Source: Chromera velia (taxonomy: Eukaryota; Sar; Chromeraceae). Taken from it: DNA of 62,890 nucleotides. This document shows, in pieces, positions 11,594 through 24,250 of this stretch. The position numbers and the translations under genes are program-made. The notes beneath the pieces are model-generated. The model was not told the origin of the DNA and made no database searches. It saw only the letters and a program-made list of their open reading frames with translations. The DNA lies in the NCBI GenBank assembly GCA_018398765.1, contig JAHBMJ010005779.1, forward strand, positions 61,153 through 124,042. Reading direction: 5' to 3'. The stretch's first letter is position 1, and each line of letters begins with the position of its first letter.

Positions 11594-12849
11594 GTGTGTG
11601 TGCAGTGTGTGTATGTGAGTGAAGCCTTCGTTCCATACAGTGCAGTGTGGGCGCAAAGAACTTTGACCATTTTCTTCTTTTTCCACACCGGGAGACCGAA
11701 AAGAGGGGCAGGGAGCCGTGAAGCAGGCGCGGACGAAGAAAGTGAAATCCAATTGTCAGGGCACGGCAGAGCGACCTGTCCAGCCACTGCGCAGGCGTCC
11801 GAGGAGAGACGTTGTCCACAGGAGGTCTCCACCCGGCTCGCCAGGCATCGTGGTTCCTCAGGTCGTCTGCCAGTCTGTCCAGAGGCAGCTGGGCCGACCC
11901 CATCAGCTCAAATGACCCTAGTTTCCAGTCCCCCGAGGGGGTGATGAAGATGGAGGTGGGACAGAGGGCTCCGTGCACGAGTTTGCAGTCCGCATTGATG
12001 AAGTGCAACGACGACATGATCTGGTAGATGCCCCACGAGGGGTCGTTGGGGAGCGCTGCAGACGTGTACATGCGTGCGTGCGTGCGTCAGTATGAATGAC
12101 AATTTACAAACGAATGCTTGATGCTCAATCTGGTGCCAGTGGGGTTTCTTGGTTCCGTCGTTTCCTTTGGCTAACAAAATAGAGTTGTAGAGGAGTGCTG
12201 CCCCCTGACAGCGCAAGGAAGTCTCTCTCTGCAGAAAAAACCCATTCGATGCAGGTTCCAAAGAGAATCGATGAAAAAGAGAGAGAAAGGGGGGGGGGGG
12301 AGGGAGCGAGAGCTGGGCTCTCGTGCACGTCTGCTGATGCACGCACTGACTTGTGCTGAGAGCCGGCATGCACTCCTCAGTGACCACATAGATTCCCGCA
12401 TCCACCTCCAGACCCTCAAGAATCTTCAGTACGTTTGGGTGCCTGATAGTCTTCAGCTTCTGATTACCGTTACGCGCCAGGCGCAGAGCGACGGGATTCG
12501 CCGTCTTCTTGTCGCAAACAAAGACGCTGACGGGCGAGCGATCAGACTTTTTGTGCCCCTGCAGTGACAGTGGAAAATAGAGCGGAGTCGTTCTGCTAAA
12601 CTCTCTGCAAGCAAGGCTTACAAAGATTCTACGGTAGCAGACGGAGAAAGAAAACGACGCTCGCAGAGAGAACGAAAACAAGCAGACGCAACAAGAGAGA
12701 GACGGAGAGACGGCCTGACCGACCTTGTGGAGACTCCAAAAGGACTCAAAGGGAAGTGTCAACTTCTCTCCCACCACATAAGCAAAGGAGGAGGGGAGAT
12801 CCCCCCCCAGTAATTTCATGAAATTTCCGAGCATTCTTTCAGCACGCAA
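5735..12849 (-). CDS. SCYL1-like: SCY1-like pseudokinase (SCYL1 family), 16 exons
   Basis: SCYL1 proteins are catalytically dead kinases that bind COPI coats and act in Golgi-ER traffic. Exons (minus strand, in coding order): 12724-12849, 12351-12558, 11776-12055, 11430-11456, 11158-11284, 10787-10856, 10260-10381, 9690-9859, 9312-9483, 8913-9092, 8554-8667, 8064-8271, 7478-7615, 7146-7244, 6216-6708, 5735-5826; phases agree. The protein has about 874 residues. The kinase-like part has VHGALC where HRD is expected and KLGSFEL in place of DFG, so it is a pseudokinase. HEAT repeats follow, for example IRTNVVICFAKI and RDPFTPCRQ, matching SCYL1 closely. The tail is Gly/Ser/Pro-rich, and the last exon ends LDGWDDGWDDWK. 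The start could be 12849 or the Met five codons later. One base is out of frame at the poly-C/N run in exon 15 (6571-6590), probably an assembly error. Confidence 0.88.
6571..6590. other. Poly-C run with one N inside SCYL1-like exon 15
   Basis: About 18 C bases with a single N at 6583. On the minus strand the frame upstream (ending RSSMNVRSGG) and downstream (starting MAPTQSPPPP) differ by one base. All other splice phases agree, so the run length is likely wrong in the assembly. Confidence 0.8.
7071..7124. repeat. (CA)n(GA)n microsatellite in a SCYL1-like intron
   Basis: About 14 CA units run directly into about 12 GA units, between the exons at 6216-6708 and 7146-7244. It lies roughly 20 bp past the donor of the exon ending at 7146. 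Confidence 0.9.
8889..8909. other. Poly-C run and 5-N gap in a SCYL1-like intron
   Basis: About 16 C bases followed by NNNNN, starting 3 bp into the intron after the exon 8913-9092. The true intron length is unknown; coding sequence is not affected. Confidence 0.85.
11537..11591. repeat. (TG)n microsatellite in a SCYL1-like intron
   Basis: An uninterrupted TG run of about 25 units in the intron between exons 11430-11456 and 11776-12055. Confidence 0.9.
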
Positions 12850-13676
12850 GGTCCAAAACTGTCAAAACTTGGTTCTCAAGGGAGAAATCCTCGTGAAGAG
12901 TGAACAACAGGATTCAATCACTGGAGAATCAAAACTGAAAATCTGCCGGTTCACCGGCCCACAGCCAGGCGACAGTCAGGTCGATCAAGCCATCAGAAAA
13001 CGCACTCAGGAACAGTGCTGAGGAGGCCCAGCCCCGACTGTTGCCATTTGGGCTGAGCGCCCAGCTGACCTTCCGTTTAGAAGTCGCGGTCGAGTTTCGA
13101 TATCGCGCGATTCAACCACACGCGGCCCGCGGCGGCGGCCGCGCCGGCATGCCTTCATGCAGGGCAGGGCCGCGGGCCGCCGGCGCACGCCGACAGCGCC
13201 CTGCCGGCGCCCGCGCGTGCACCTTAATTTCGATCGCGCTTTTTTTTTTTTACCGACGCCCTATGACGCCCTTCACAAATCTTCACAATCCTTCACCATC
13301 CTTCACCTTCGCAGATCTTGGATCGCACGTACTGCGGCCGCCTCAACGCAATGAATGAGCCTGAAGACGCCAGGTAGGGTCTCCTTTCTGCAGTCTGCAG
13401 TGTGCTCACAGGTGTTTCCATCATCGGCTTTTCTGTGAGTTCTGAAAGTTGTAAAAGGAGTTGACCGGAAATTAACTGCAGAGAGACGTCTTCAAGATCT
13501 TCCTGTTGCTCACTTTTTCTTGTCTTCCTGTGTAGGCATTTGTCTCCTTTCGGCCTTCTTCGGGTTCGCCGAAAGTCGGGGCGCTCCGAGCGAATCTCAT
13601 CGTCTGGGAACGGTCCGCCGGGAACTGTAGATAAACTCTGTGAGTTAAGCTTCTGGCCGTAACGGCGAAAAAAAAA
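12850..13676. promoter_or_regulatory. Divergent intergenic region with a GC-rich hairpin
   Basis: This spacer separates the minus-strand SCYL1-like gene from the plus-strand coiled-coil gene, so it should hold both promoters. A CpG-rich patch (about 13120-13225) contains a perfect 11-bp inverted repeat, GCGGCCCGCGG at 13122-13132 and CCGCGGGCCGC at 13170-13180. A possible short upstream exon (13349-13371, ATG AAT GAG...) ends at a GTAGGG donor but is not required by the gene model. Confidence 0.45.
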
Positions 13677-16600
13677 ATGTCGGCTGGGTCTCCCCCTCGA
13701 CAGACCGAGGGGGTCTCCAGTCGCTTCCATTCAATTCATGAGGACACACCAGATTCTCTCGCCTACACGCACACCAACGACGAGGACAATGCTTCGCCTT
13801 TTTCTGCTCTGCATCCGCAGCCTTTGAAGGCTTCATTCCATGATACAACAATCTCCTGTTCTGAGGGCCTCACTGATTTCGACAGCCGGGCCGAAGGCAC
13901 TGAGGCGGACCCCGTCTCTAACGTTGCAACACCCTGTCGACCCTTTAAGGGCTCCGGGAGCGACCGTGTGCTTCCTTTTGCGACTGGAGCAACCCTCAAA
14001 CCTGCAAGTTTCTCCTACCAGGGCGGCAGTCTGACCTCGTTCTCCTTTGAGTCGTCTCGCACAGGATGGACACCTAATGCCATATCCGGAATGTCCGGTG
14101 CTCCCCTACTCCAGACGGCATACAGTGTGCCCCCCCTGTCTGCCCTCTTTACAGAAACCAAACAGACATACAGCGTGACCATTCATGCCCCTCTCTTTCT
14201 GCCTGAGTGCCGAAAGATTGTGGTGGAGGATAATTTCGATATTGTCAAAATCGCTCGCAGCTGGCCACTCACGTTCGGGTACAAAGCAACATCACAGTCG
14301 GTATGTCGAATTCTGTCTCACCAGACGGCCATGATTTTCAAGAGCTTTTTGGAAATACTTTGACAACTGTAGTTCTCCCTCTGGTCGGAAAAGCAACATC
14401 GCAGTCGCTGTGGATTCTTTTTTCTGTGTCCTGGTTCATTTTTGTCGTCCGACGTTTGTTCCTCTTCTTTAAACGTTCTTTCTTTGCGCGTGTCTTTCTG
14501 CATTGGCGGCTCTGTCTCTCATGCCTTTTGCATATTCAAACATTGAGGCAACGTGAGTCTTTCCATGCAATCTACAAACACACTCCTTCGCCCTCCTGAT
14601 TCCTTTCCTTAATCCCTGCAGGTTCTCCGTTTAAAGTTCTTCACTGCACCCCTCCCGGCTGACCCAGAGGAGTCAGAGGCCAGCACTGTAGACAGGTCCC
14701 GGGGGTCTGCTTCTGGGGGAGGGAGCACTGCGGTACGGGGCGAGAAGGAAAAATCCAATCAGGAGGTCCCACACACAGACCGCCGTGTTCTCTCCACACC
14801 CGACAGCAGGAGCACAACCTCGAAGAAGACGAACACGAAGACCGAAACCCCCAACACCACGACCACCACCTCTGGCGCATTCGAGGAGCTTCGCCCCTTC
14901 GGAAGTGTCCTCATCCCCTTCTCCTGCTTGCCAGACACAGGTCCGCATGGCTGCTTTTTTGTGACTGACGCGATGTGGCATACGTGAAATAAAAGGAACG
15001 GACAAGAAAGGAGACTGACTGTTGCTCGGCCGATTGACGAGACACGGAAGCAGCTGTGGAGGGCTATAAGGGAGGTGTAGAAGAGAAATTGGATCCCACC
15101 CCACCCATATGGGTGTCGGAATTCTTCGATCTCACCCCCCCCCTGTGTGTGTGTGGCTGTTTGTGTGCAGACGTTGGGTACGTGCCTGGGTGTTCAGTGT
15201 GTCTCTCCGTTGAGAGCCCTCCGATGACTTCGTCATCCCGTCTCGGCTGTCTCTCTTCTTCTTCCTCTTCCGCCACTGGGGGATGGACAGGAGACGGGTT
15301 GATGTCGTTCCACAAACCTCTGAGGGAGCTTCTGTTTCCCCCACACAGCTCCTCAACCTCCAGGGGAGACGGCAGCGGAATCTCTTCAGGGGGTGGAGGT
15401 GGGGACGGACGTCTGTCTCTGTCTCTGTCGGGAGACGGGCATGGAGGGGGCGGAGAGGGAGACGGGCCAGTGGGAGGTATTTCAGTGGCAGTGGCGGAGA
15501 AGCAGTTTCGTGGGGCAGTCAACAGGTGAGCAGATCCAAAAGAGGAAGGAGAAGGAAGCCGGGTGTGTCCCTCATTCTCAGTTTTCCTTTTCTTTCTTTC
15601 TCTCGTTGGTTCCTTTCGGTGCCTGATCGCGTACTCGTTCTTTCCTTTTGTATTCATTGACTCATAACTTTGTTTTCTTCTTCTGTTTCCACATGTTGCG
15701 CAACTTGACTGTGGCTTTGATGCATGCAGAGCGGAGGGTACGTTTGGGATTCCTCAAATTCGTCTGACCTTCGTGAGAGAGGAGAGGGGGGGGGAGGAGG
15801 GAGGAAGGGCTGAATTCACTGGGGGGCTCTCTGTGGGGACGGAGGAGAATGGACGGGTAAAGGACAAGGAGGAAGAGCAGGAGGAGAGTACCAAAGAGAA
15901 AGAGATAGAAGGGGGGGTGGCAGCTTCGACACTTCCTCTTTCCCTCGTTTCTTCGGTCTTCAAGCGTCGAGAGATTCTGGTTGGGGAGAGAGAGAGACAG
16001 GCTGCAGAGTTTGCACAGGGACTGTTGCTTCAGGTGGGTAGGTACCAATCTTCCCCGTCGTCGGATGCTATGTCTTTCTTTCTGGGGTGGGTTTCCCTTT
16101 TTCTGCTCCACTAAATCGCGACGTTAAAAGAGACTCCGAGCATTGTAAGGGCACCTTGCACTTTTGATATTGGGGGCTGTGAATAAATTGCATACTGAGA
16201 AGACTTTGTTGTGCTGTGTGCAGTCTCTCTCTTGGTGTGTCTTTGGAAGAGGTCGTCTGGTCAAGAACTTCCTTTGTTGGTCAAATGTTTTTTGCTTCCT
16301 GTTTGCTTTTCTGTGTACGAACGTTTGTATGCAGGTGAAGAGACTGAAGCAGAGCCTCGAGCAGAAAGACGAGGAGGTAGGACGACTCCCGCCCGTCCGC
16401 CTGCGTGATCGCTGAACTTCGTGCACTCATCTCGCATCTTCTCTAGAGTTCTTTTCTGTGTGATATCTTGTGTGTGCCTACGCAGGTCCGGTTTGCCCTC
16501 TGGCACATCTGGTTGTGTGTGTATTTGTATCGCTCGTCCACTCACCTCGTGTCAACACATGAGGAACTTTAAGAGAACAGCTTGTTTGTGAGAACTTTGG

Positions 16601-19600
16601 GGGAAGACGGGGACAAACTCAGTCTTTTTGGGCTCTGAAATGGATTTGCCTCGGCCCGCGTTTGCTTGTTGCCTTTCACCCTTCAACCCTGATTCCTCTG
16701 TGCAGGCTGAAACACTGCGACGTGCTCTTCGAGATGAAACGGAAAGAGGGAGCAAACAGGTGAGCTCAGGAGGACTTCTCGTTGCCTCGCGGTGCTTACC
16801 TGTTCTTTCTTCTGTTGTGTGCAGCACTGGACCTCCTTCCCTTCCCTGATCATCTCGGCTTCACTTGTTTGATCTTGTCATGAAAAGATCACTCGTGTTT
16901 TTCTTCTGTCCCCTTCTTCGCGTATGGTTTCTCCTCGTGATTTGAAGTGAGAGAGCATCGGAAAGGAAAGTCTTCCTATTTCTCTTTCATTGTCTCTTGA
17001 CGCTCGTCCCACTTTTGGGTGCTTCCCCCCACTTTCTCTCTTCCCTCCCTACTGCCTGCGCTGACTGACTGCCTGACTGCATGCAGGTTGAGGATCTCCG
17101 GCTGGCTGCTGCAGAGAGGGAACAAATGCTCTCGAGAGAGGCGGCAGAGAGCAGGAGGAGTCTCGAAATGGCACAGGAAGTGAGTGATTCGATTGAGTTC
17201 AGAAGTCTGTGAGTCTAGGGAGCTTCCTTGGGTCTCTCACCTAACTCTCTCTCTCTCTCTGTCTCCGTGCATACGTGTGAATGCTTTTGTCTTCTCCGAC
17301 TCTCTGAGTCTCCTTTCGTTCTCTCCCCGTCACCCTGTTCTGCCCCGAATTTTCTCAATGGGCCGATTCGCCACCAAGCTCCGTTACCACAAGAATTCGT
17401 CCACACACACACACATACACACACACAAGCAATCCGCAGGCGAGAGAGGAAGATGACTTCCCTCCTGGCTTTCCGCTGAATGCCTATTTGACCGCAGTCT
17501 GTTCGGCGTTTGAGTCTGACCCGTCGAGCGGACCAGAGGAGGATTGCGGGTCTGGAGGCACGATTTGTTGGTTTGGAGGCTCACCAGGTCCAGGGTCACA
17601 GACACCAGCAGCAGGGGGCTGAGGGGACAGAGACGGGAGGGCGGGCAGTGAGGGTCAGAAGTTCGAGTGGGGGGGTAGACGGTCGTTTCATCAGTGAGGG
17701 GAGTGGGAGTGGTGTGTCGCGAAGGAGTGAAGGGGGGGAAGTGAGAGTCAAGTCTGGTGGAGAGGGGGGAAGAGAAAGGGATTTCCCGAAGGGCGGCGGT
17801 CTGGGTGTTCTCTCTGCTGTCGAGGTGCCCTCTGCACTGGAGGAGGGGGGGACTGTTAGCTCGGTCTCCTGCTGTTTCTCCGATGGGGGGGCTGCACCGA
17901 TTTCCTCTGAGAGGACGTCCAATGGGGGAAAAGAGATGGGGGGAAGTTCGGGAAGCCGTCCTAGGTCCCTCCTCTCCTGTAGCTCCGACAGCGCCCCTCC
18001 ACACGAATCTACGGCTACCCTCCACAGTCAAGGTGAGCAGACAGAGGGTCCACTCTCTAGTAAGGGACTTATTCGCTCTCCTTTCCTTTTCGTCCTTTTC
18101 TGCGTGTTCTTGTCTGTATGACGCTCTGACAAGGCTGTGAAGGAACAAGAAGAGGACTGCCTTACGCTTGACTAGATAAAACCGTTGTCCTTCCGTTCGT
18201 GTGCTCCTCTCCTCTTGCAGAGGGAGTTCTACCTCCACCTCCTCAGTCTCAATCGAGCTCTGTGCTCTCGGAGGCGGGGGCTGATGGGGACACCACGGGG
18301 GCTGTGGGAGAGGCAGCTCTCTTCTCCGCCCACACAGAGGCAACCCCCCTGTGTGCGTTCTCGTCGGCAGAGAGAAGATCGAAAGGCCCCAGAGGCGCCG
18401 CCACAGACGCCCTCCGTGCTGAAGTCACGAGCGAGCAGGCGCGTTGTCAGGCTCTGCAGCGCCGTCTGGACGATCGTGAGGCCTTCTGGTCTGCCCGATT
18501 CGACAAGGAGACGCGAAAACTGAAACACAAACTTGTCACCCGCTCCCTTTGTGAGAAGGAGGCGGGGAGACAGAGAGAAAAGGCCCAAGCGGAGGCAGAC
18601 GAGAGAGTGAAGCTCGCTGTCAAGGAAGCAACCAAAGGCCTCACCGCAGAGCTCGAAGAGGCCAAGCGACGCCTTGCCCGTCGTGATGATGCACTCAGAC
18701 GTTTGGCAGAGCGCCGGGGTCATTTGAGTGGGGCCTCCGACTTGGGTCTTCCGGTTGAATTCCAGACCCCCCTGTTTGCCTCGAGAGCCCCGGCATCCTC
18801 TGAGAGAGGTTCGAGGGCCCCGGCATCCCCCGACGGGGTGCTGACCGAGGTCCGCCTCGACGCAGAAGGCAGCCGACCGAATCAGACGGACGTGGGAGGG
18901 GAGAGAGGGAGGGAGACAAAGGGCGCGGGGGTTGAGGGAAGACATGCTTCGCCTGGTGGTTCTGCCGTTGAGAACGGAAGTAGAGAAAATGCAGATCAAA
19001 AAGGAAAAACCGTACATGGATGGTGGCTCCACACGCAGAGCTCGAAGAAGCGAGTGAAAGGAATGAAAGCAGGCACGGATGGAGGTTCGTCTCTGCAGGG
19101 GTCTCTAACAGAACACAGAGGGCCCCGGCAGCGTGCGGCCCTCCCTCCCTTCTCTCCAGGGGCCCCTCCCCTGTCCTCTCGCACTTCCCCTGATTTCATT
19201 CGCCTGTGCATGGGAGAGATTCCGTCTCGTGGTGACAGAAACGGGGGGAGTGTTGGGAAAGAGACAGAGGGCAAAGAGACGGCAATTCGTATTCGACCCG
19301 CATCTGCACGTGCCCCCCCGAGACTCCCATTCCCCCCCGAGTCCCCCCCCTCCCGTTCCGATCCCGACAGCATCCAGATTTCCTCCCGCACAGACACGGA
19401 GGCACGACCCCCGGCCGACAGCGCCACAGAAGACGACGGAAACGGAGTCCACACCCCTTCGGACACACGAAGAAGCACAGAGCCCTGGGTGCCCTCTCCT
19501 CTGCAGGAAGACGAAGAAGAAGGCCCCTACACTCTGAGGGACTCCCGGGCTTTCTCCACTGCCCACTCACAGAACAACAAGAGAAACCAAATGAACGAAA

Positions 19601-22600
19601 CCCCGTCTCGCCCCCATCGTCCTTACGCATACCCCCTTAGCTGTAGCGAGACTCCGGGGAGGCCTTTTTCTCTCTCTGGCCGTTCCCACTCCCCCTCCCA
19701 GTCCCTTTTCTCCCCCTCAGAGTCCACCGACACCGTGAACCTTCAAGGGAAGGTGTACGGAGAGACGGACAGGTCTACTGGGGGAGAGGGGAAGATACCC
19801 ACAGTCAGGAAGGAGGGAGGGGCGGTGGAGAGTGTGAAGGAGAACCGTGTCCCCCCGTCAGGGCAGAAGAAGGGAACGAAAGGCGAGCCCCCGACTCTCC
19901 CCTTTCCCTTTCCGTTCCGTTCTCTTCGACAGGACCTGCAGGGATCCTCTCGTGAATGTTCGTTCTCCCTTTCCCTCTCCAAGTCCCTCTCTCTGTCCCA
20001 GAGCGAAACAAACTCAGCAATTTTGGATCTCAACAGTCCCCCTGTCAGTCTGCCAATGAAGGACAAAACCAAGGACAGAGAAAGAGAAAGAGACAGTCAA
20101 ACCGCTGTTCTGTCCTCTGAAGGTCAAACGCTGCCCCCAGGGAAAAACAGACCCACACCCCACGTCACTCTTTCCCTCACCCCCGTCCGAGAGGAGGGCT
20201 CCCTCTCCCTCTCCATGCAGTTGGGGGGGCGGGGTAACTCCACATCCTCATCCTCCCTCAGAGGCCTCTCCCTCCCCACAGGGGCGGCACGCGAAGACTC
20301 CACTCCCCCCCCCGGTGCCCAGCGCATGATCCAGCACATTCCGTCAGAGACACTGTTGAATTCGACACACACGTCAGACTCCATGCAGAGTGTCCCCACT
20401 GAATCCGCTAGTCGTGTGGTGGCAAGGGCAGTGCCGTCAGTCTCCTCCGTTGAGGGGGCTGTTGGAGGTGTGGATGGAGGGAGAATGCTGCTGCAGAGGA
20501 AGAGACAAGCCTCCCACGTCCCTGCAGCAGTTGTCTCGTGGCCTGCATCCACTCTCTCAGTTGAGATGGAGCAGCCTCCTGAGGACCAGGAGGGGTCGGG
20601 GGGGGACATGGGGATTGGTGCAGGTGAAGGTGTAGGGGGACAGTGTCAGTCAGTTTCAGGTGCCGGTCGGTTTGCGTCCATCACTTCGGAGGCTACAGTT
20701 GTGACAGCTGTGCGTCTTCAGGTGACGGGTCAGCAAGGCTCTTCAGGGAAGGGTGAGAAGACGGGAGAGGGGGGGGAAGAAGCAGCAGCAAACGAGAAGC
20801 AGATAGGACAGAGTGGTGAGTGCCTCACAAAGAGAGGAGAGAAGGAAAATGTGCAACCCGATGAAGAAGCAGACCCTGCAGAAGCCGAGAAAGAGGCGGA
20901 AGACCCTGAAGGAGGAGGAGAGGTCGAGACTCTCACCCTCGAAACCCCAAAGAAGAAAGAAAGCACAGCCGCAGAGGCAGACCCAGGGAAGGAAGAAGAC
21001 AATAGTCGTGAGAATCCGCCCATTCGTGCTGAGGCTGAAGACGAAAAAGAGCAAATAGAGGAAATAGCAGAAAGAGATCTTCCCATCTCCGGTCCCGTGC
21101 CAGTCCTTCCAATCACGGGAGGTGCCGGGGTCCGATCATGGGCCTACCGTCTCCCCTTGACGGAGGCACGTCTGCGCCCCTACTGTTCCCCCCGCACCCC
21201 CACAGACACTTCCAAGCGGCTTGCTCACTTGGCCCTCTGCATGCCCAGCGACACAGGCCCCAGAGCCCCTGCCGCTGCATCTGGAGGCACCAAGAGGCCA
21301 GCAACAGGAGTCAAGAAAGGAGGGCACAGCTCTCGTCAGTCCTACGCTCCTGCTCCTGCCGCGTCTCGACCGAAGACTGCCGGTGCGTTAGGCAGTCGGA
21401 AGGTCGCCCAAGAGGTCAATGGGCGTGTCGTGTCTCAGCAGTCTGACAACAGAAGTGCCCTTGCGGCTCTCACCTCTCCCACACACTTCAGGAGACGCCC
21501 CTCCATCACTGGAGCTTCTCGACCAGCCACTTCAGTCTTCCCCTCAACTCCCTTCGCACTCTCTCGCTCCCCTCCATCCAAAGCCACGGCTTCCTTCGTC
21601 CCTCCACTGCAACTCCACGCTCTTACAGCACAGGCACAGGCACAAAGTTTCCCAGAAGGAAAGCAGCTGTCCTCCTTCACGATTGATTTGAGGATGCCGA
21701 GATGGCCTCATCAGCCCCCACCCACACCCTTTGCCGCCTGCCCTTCCTCGTTCTCCCCCCACCCGCCCCCGCACAATCACCAAAACTTTCCGCACAATTC
21801 CCGACTGCCCACACACACGCAGGAACTGGAGAGTAAGCTCCCCCCTCCAATCCAAGCCGATTCTCTCTCCTCCCAATCTCACTCTCGTCCCCCCAACCGA
21901 CACACAGTTTTCCACTACGCATCCGCTGCCCTCCCCAGACCGGTAGGAGGGGGGGCTGCGAGTGTCCTCCAAGGAGGCAACGCAGCTGCACCGCCGGCCC
22001 AGTCCATGCACTGGCCCCCCTCTCGCCACTCCACAGCACTGCATTTGCAGTCCCTCATCTCTCCCACACGAACGACTCCCCACACCTTCCATGCCAACGC
22101 CTCTCCTCCCCCCTTTGCCTTTTCCCAAGCACACGACGCCGCTCCAGAGGGGGCACACCCGAGCAGGGGTGTCGGGGGGATCGGGGCTCTTCCTCGGCCT
22201 TCCTTCCGCCCTGCTCCTCTCACTTCGCAGACGCTGCCTGCAGATGCGGGAGAGGGCCGGCAGGAAACGGAGCAGCACGGGAAACACGAAAACGCCCCTC
22301 CAGCAGCACTCACGCAGCAGCAGAAGCCGAGACCCCCCCTGATGACTGCCGGACACTTCAACTTTGTGCCGCAGAACTTCCAGCCCCCGTCCCATCACCA
22401 TTCTCACCAGCAGCAGCACCAGGCAGCAGGCACATTCGCTGGATCAACACAAACGTTTCCGGCCGGTCGCTCGCCTCCTCATCCGGCTGTGGCTGTGGCT
22501 TCTTCCTCGGCCTTCGTTTCTGCGCTCTCCCCTCCTCCCGTGCCCTTCCACTTCGTTCCTCTCGGTTTCCCGGGCTCGGGGGCTGTGCAGTATGGTCAGC

Positions 22601-22608
22601 CACAGTAG
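13677..22608 (+). CDS. Large coiled-coil protein, possible N-terminal C2-like fold (centrosomal-type candidate)
   Basis: Nine exons with agreeing phases give 2237 residues: 13677-14300, 14622-14940, 15171-15525, 15730-16033, 16335-16376, 16706-16759, 17087-17179, 17498-18032 and 18221-22608. The first ~530 residues contain beta-strand-like pieces (YSVTIHAPLFL, FGSVLIPFSCL, FGIPQIRLTFV) broken by acidic and Gly/Ser-rich loops, which could be a divergent C2 domain. Three small in-phase exons and the neighbouring ends encode heptad-like coiled coil (VKRLKQSLEQKDEE, AETLRRALRDETE). More coiled coil follows at the start of the last exon (DALRAEVTSEQARC to about RRLAERRG). The remaining ~1250 residues, all in one 4.4-kb exon, are disordered and rich in Ser, Pro, Thr, Gln and His. 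C2 plus coiled coil recalls CEP120-type centriole proteins, but I cannot confirm homology. Confidence 0.7.
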
Positions 22609-23745
22609 GGTGAAAGAGATGAGGGGCGGCAGCGTGGTGCATGGAGGGAAGTGGGAATGTCAGGGAGTGGGAAGGGGAGGACGCCAGATGTGGAGTCTGA
22701 AGGGAGCAGGAGGTGCGTCATTCCAGGAGGGGCGAGCCGGTTGGAGGTGTGAGGGCAGAGTGTGTTGCAGCAGTTGTGCGTGGGTTCGTTCAGATCTGTG
22801 TTGGGGGGAGGTCGTGAAGTGGAGGGGGAGGGCGTGGAAGGTTGGACGGAAGTGCGTGCATTCAATCCATCGCAAAGAATTGTGCAACAGGGAGATGTTT
22901 CCATTTGAATTCCTTTCCTATTCGGTCATGCTCTCTCTATCTGTTTGACAATTTCAAGCCGTGTGGTTTCGTCTTTAAGATTTTTCGCTGACTCTGAGAC
23001 ATCAAGCCTGTGGTGAGTAAAGAGCATTTGGGGGCCCTGAAGGACAAAGAAAAAAGTTTGGAATACCGAGAGAGGAGGTGAGGCTTTGGAAATGCCTGCC
23101 TTCATGCTGGGGCTGCGGGCTGCTTTGTGCAGTTCGGGGTGGTGGTTTTTCATCCGTTGTCTCTCAAAGGCTCGGATGCGGGGCTCTTTCTTGACAGCGT
23201 CCCTTAATTTCTTCTGAATTCGGCGGGCCGCATTCGTTCAAGGTCTCTTTTGTTTGATGATGATGCTTGTCTGGGGGTGTCACAGAGTAAAAATAGGTCC
23301 AGAGGTGTCGAAAAGAAGCTGAATTCAAGTTCAGGGGTCAGAGCCGCACGGTAGTGGGAGGAGCTTTTTCTCTTTCTCAAATGTTTGGCTGCGTGAGGTC
23401 AATGCACCAATGAGGGCCGTTGCATCTCACAGTTTCAGTTTCGATCTGTTTCCTAGTCTGTTTCGGTTCTGAAGTCTTCAATGGGCTATCACTTCTTCAA
23501 AGTTTAAGCCATGAGTTTCATTAATTAAACAAGTTTTCTGTGGTTTCAAGCTAAGATGATAGTAAGATTAGCCATGCAAAACTAATTTATACCAGGATTT
23601 TCAATATTGTTTTTCTACATGTTTCTTATACTTATAATAGAAAGACGTTTTCATACACTGAATCTATAGTGTGACATAATTCAAATTGTGATATAAGAAT
23701 CGACACAAGAACGTATAGACACAAGTAGAGGTAACATAAATAACA
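22609..23745. other. Spacer between the coiled-coil gene and the transposon block
   Basis: 3' flank of the coiled-coil gene. GC-rich and G-biased to ~22850, then increasingly AT-rich to 23745. ORFs here are short and unlike proteins. Nothing else is supported. Confidence 0.4.
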
Positions 23746-23789
23746 CACGGACGTGGGCGGGCGGGACATGAGGGGGGTCTTAATCAAAC
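23746..23789 (+). repeat. 44-bp terminal inverted repeat, left copy
   Basis: The sequence starting CACGGACGTGGGCGGG is the reverse complement of 32461-32504 with a single mismatch. The pair encloses 8.76 kb. No target-site duplication is obvious in the flanks. Confidence 0.85.
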
Positions 23790-23950
23790 GGTAGGACCCC
23801 ATACGAAGCCAAAAACGTGCAGTATGGCCTTATCTGGCGGCCCCGGTGGCCCCAGAGGCCCGTGACCTACCAAAATGATCGTCAGGACCCCAACATTTCA
23901 AATCTAGTGAAATTTTGACCGCAACTTTCCGGGGTCACCCTCAAAATCAC

Positions 23951-23972
23951 CAATTAATTGATTGATTGATTG
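23951..23972 (-). repeat. Simple-repeat 3' tail of the LINE
   Basis: Four or so tandem ATTG units on the plus strand (TCAA/CAAT on the element strand) mark the 3' terminus expected for some non-LTR elements, about 280 bp after the last coding segment. Confidence 0.6.
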
Positions 23973-24250
23973 ATATGTTCCGCCCTAGGGCCTTCCCGCT
24001 ATGTCTATCTGTCGCCAGACCTAGCAGGGCAGGGCGTTCCCCAGCCTAAGCTGAGGTATCAGACCCTGCCCTCGGGGCCTGCCAGAGTCTGTTGCCCTGG
24101 CCACTGCTACATGATTGTTCGTTGTTCAAGCCACGGCTCTGGATCTGCGTTGGCTTTCCGGCCTGAAAATCGATCTGAAACGGCATGTGATTTGGGCTTC
24201 CTCGCTCTTCTTGTTTGCTTTATCAATCTTCTTCTGGGCTCCCTCTTTTA

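Noticed and set aside
18229-22419. Long minus-strand ORFs opposite the coiled-coil gene
   Set aside because: They are antisense shadows of a GC-rich, Ser/Pro-rich coding exon and have no domain.
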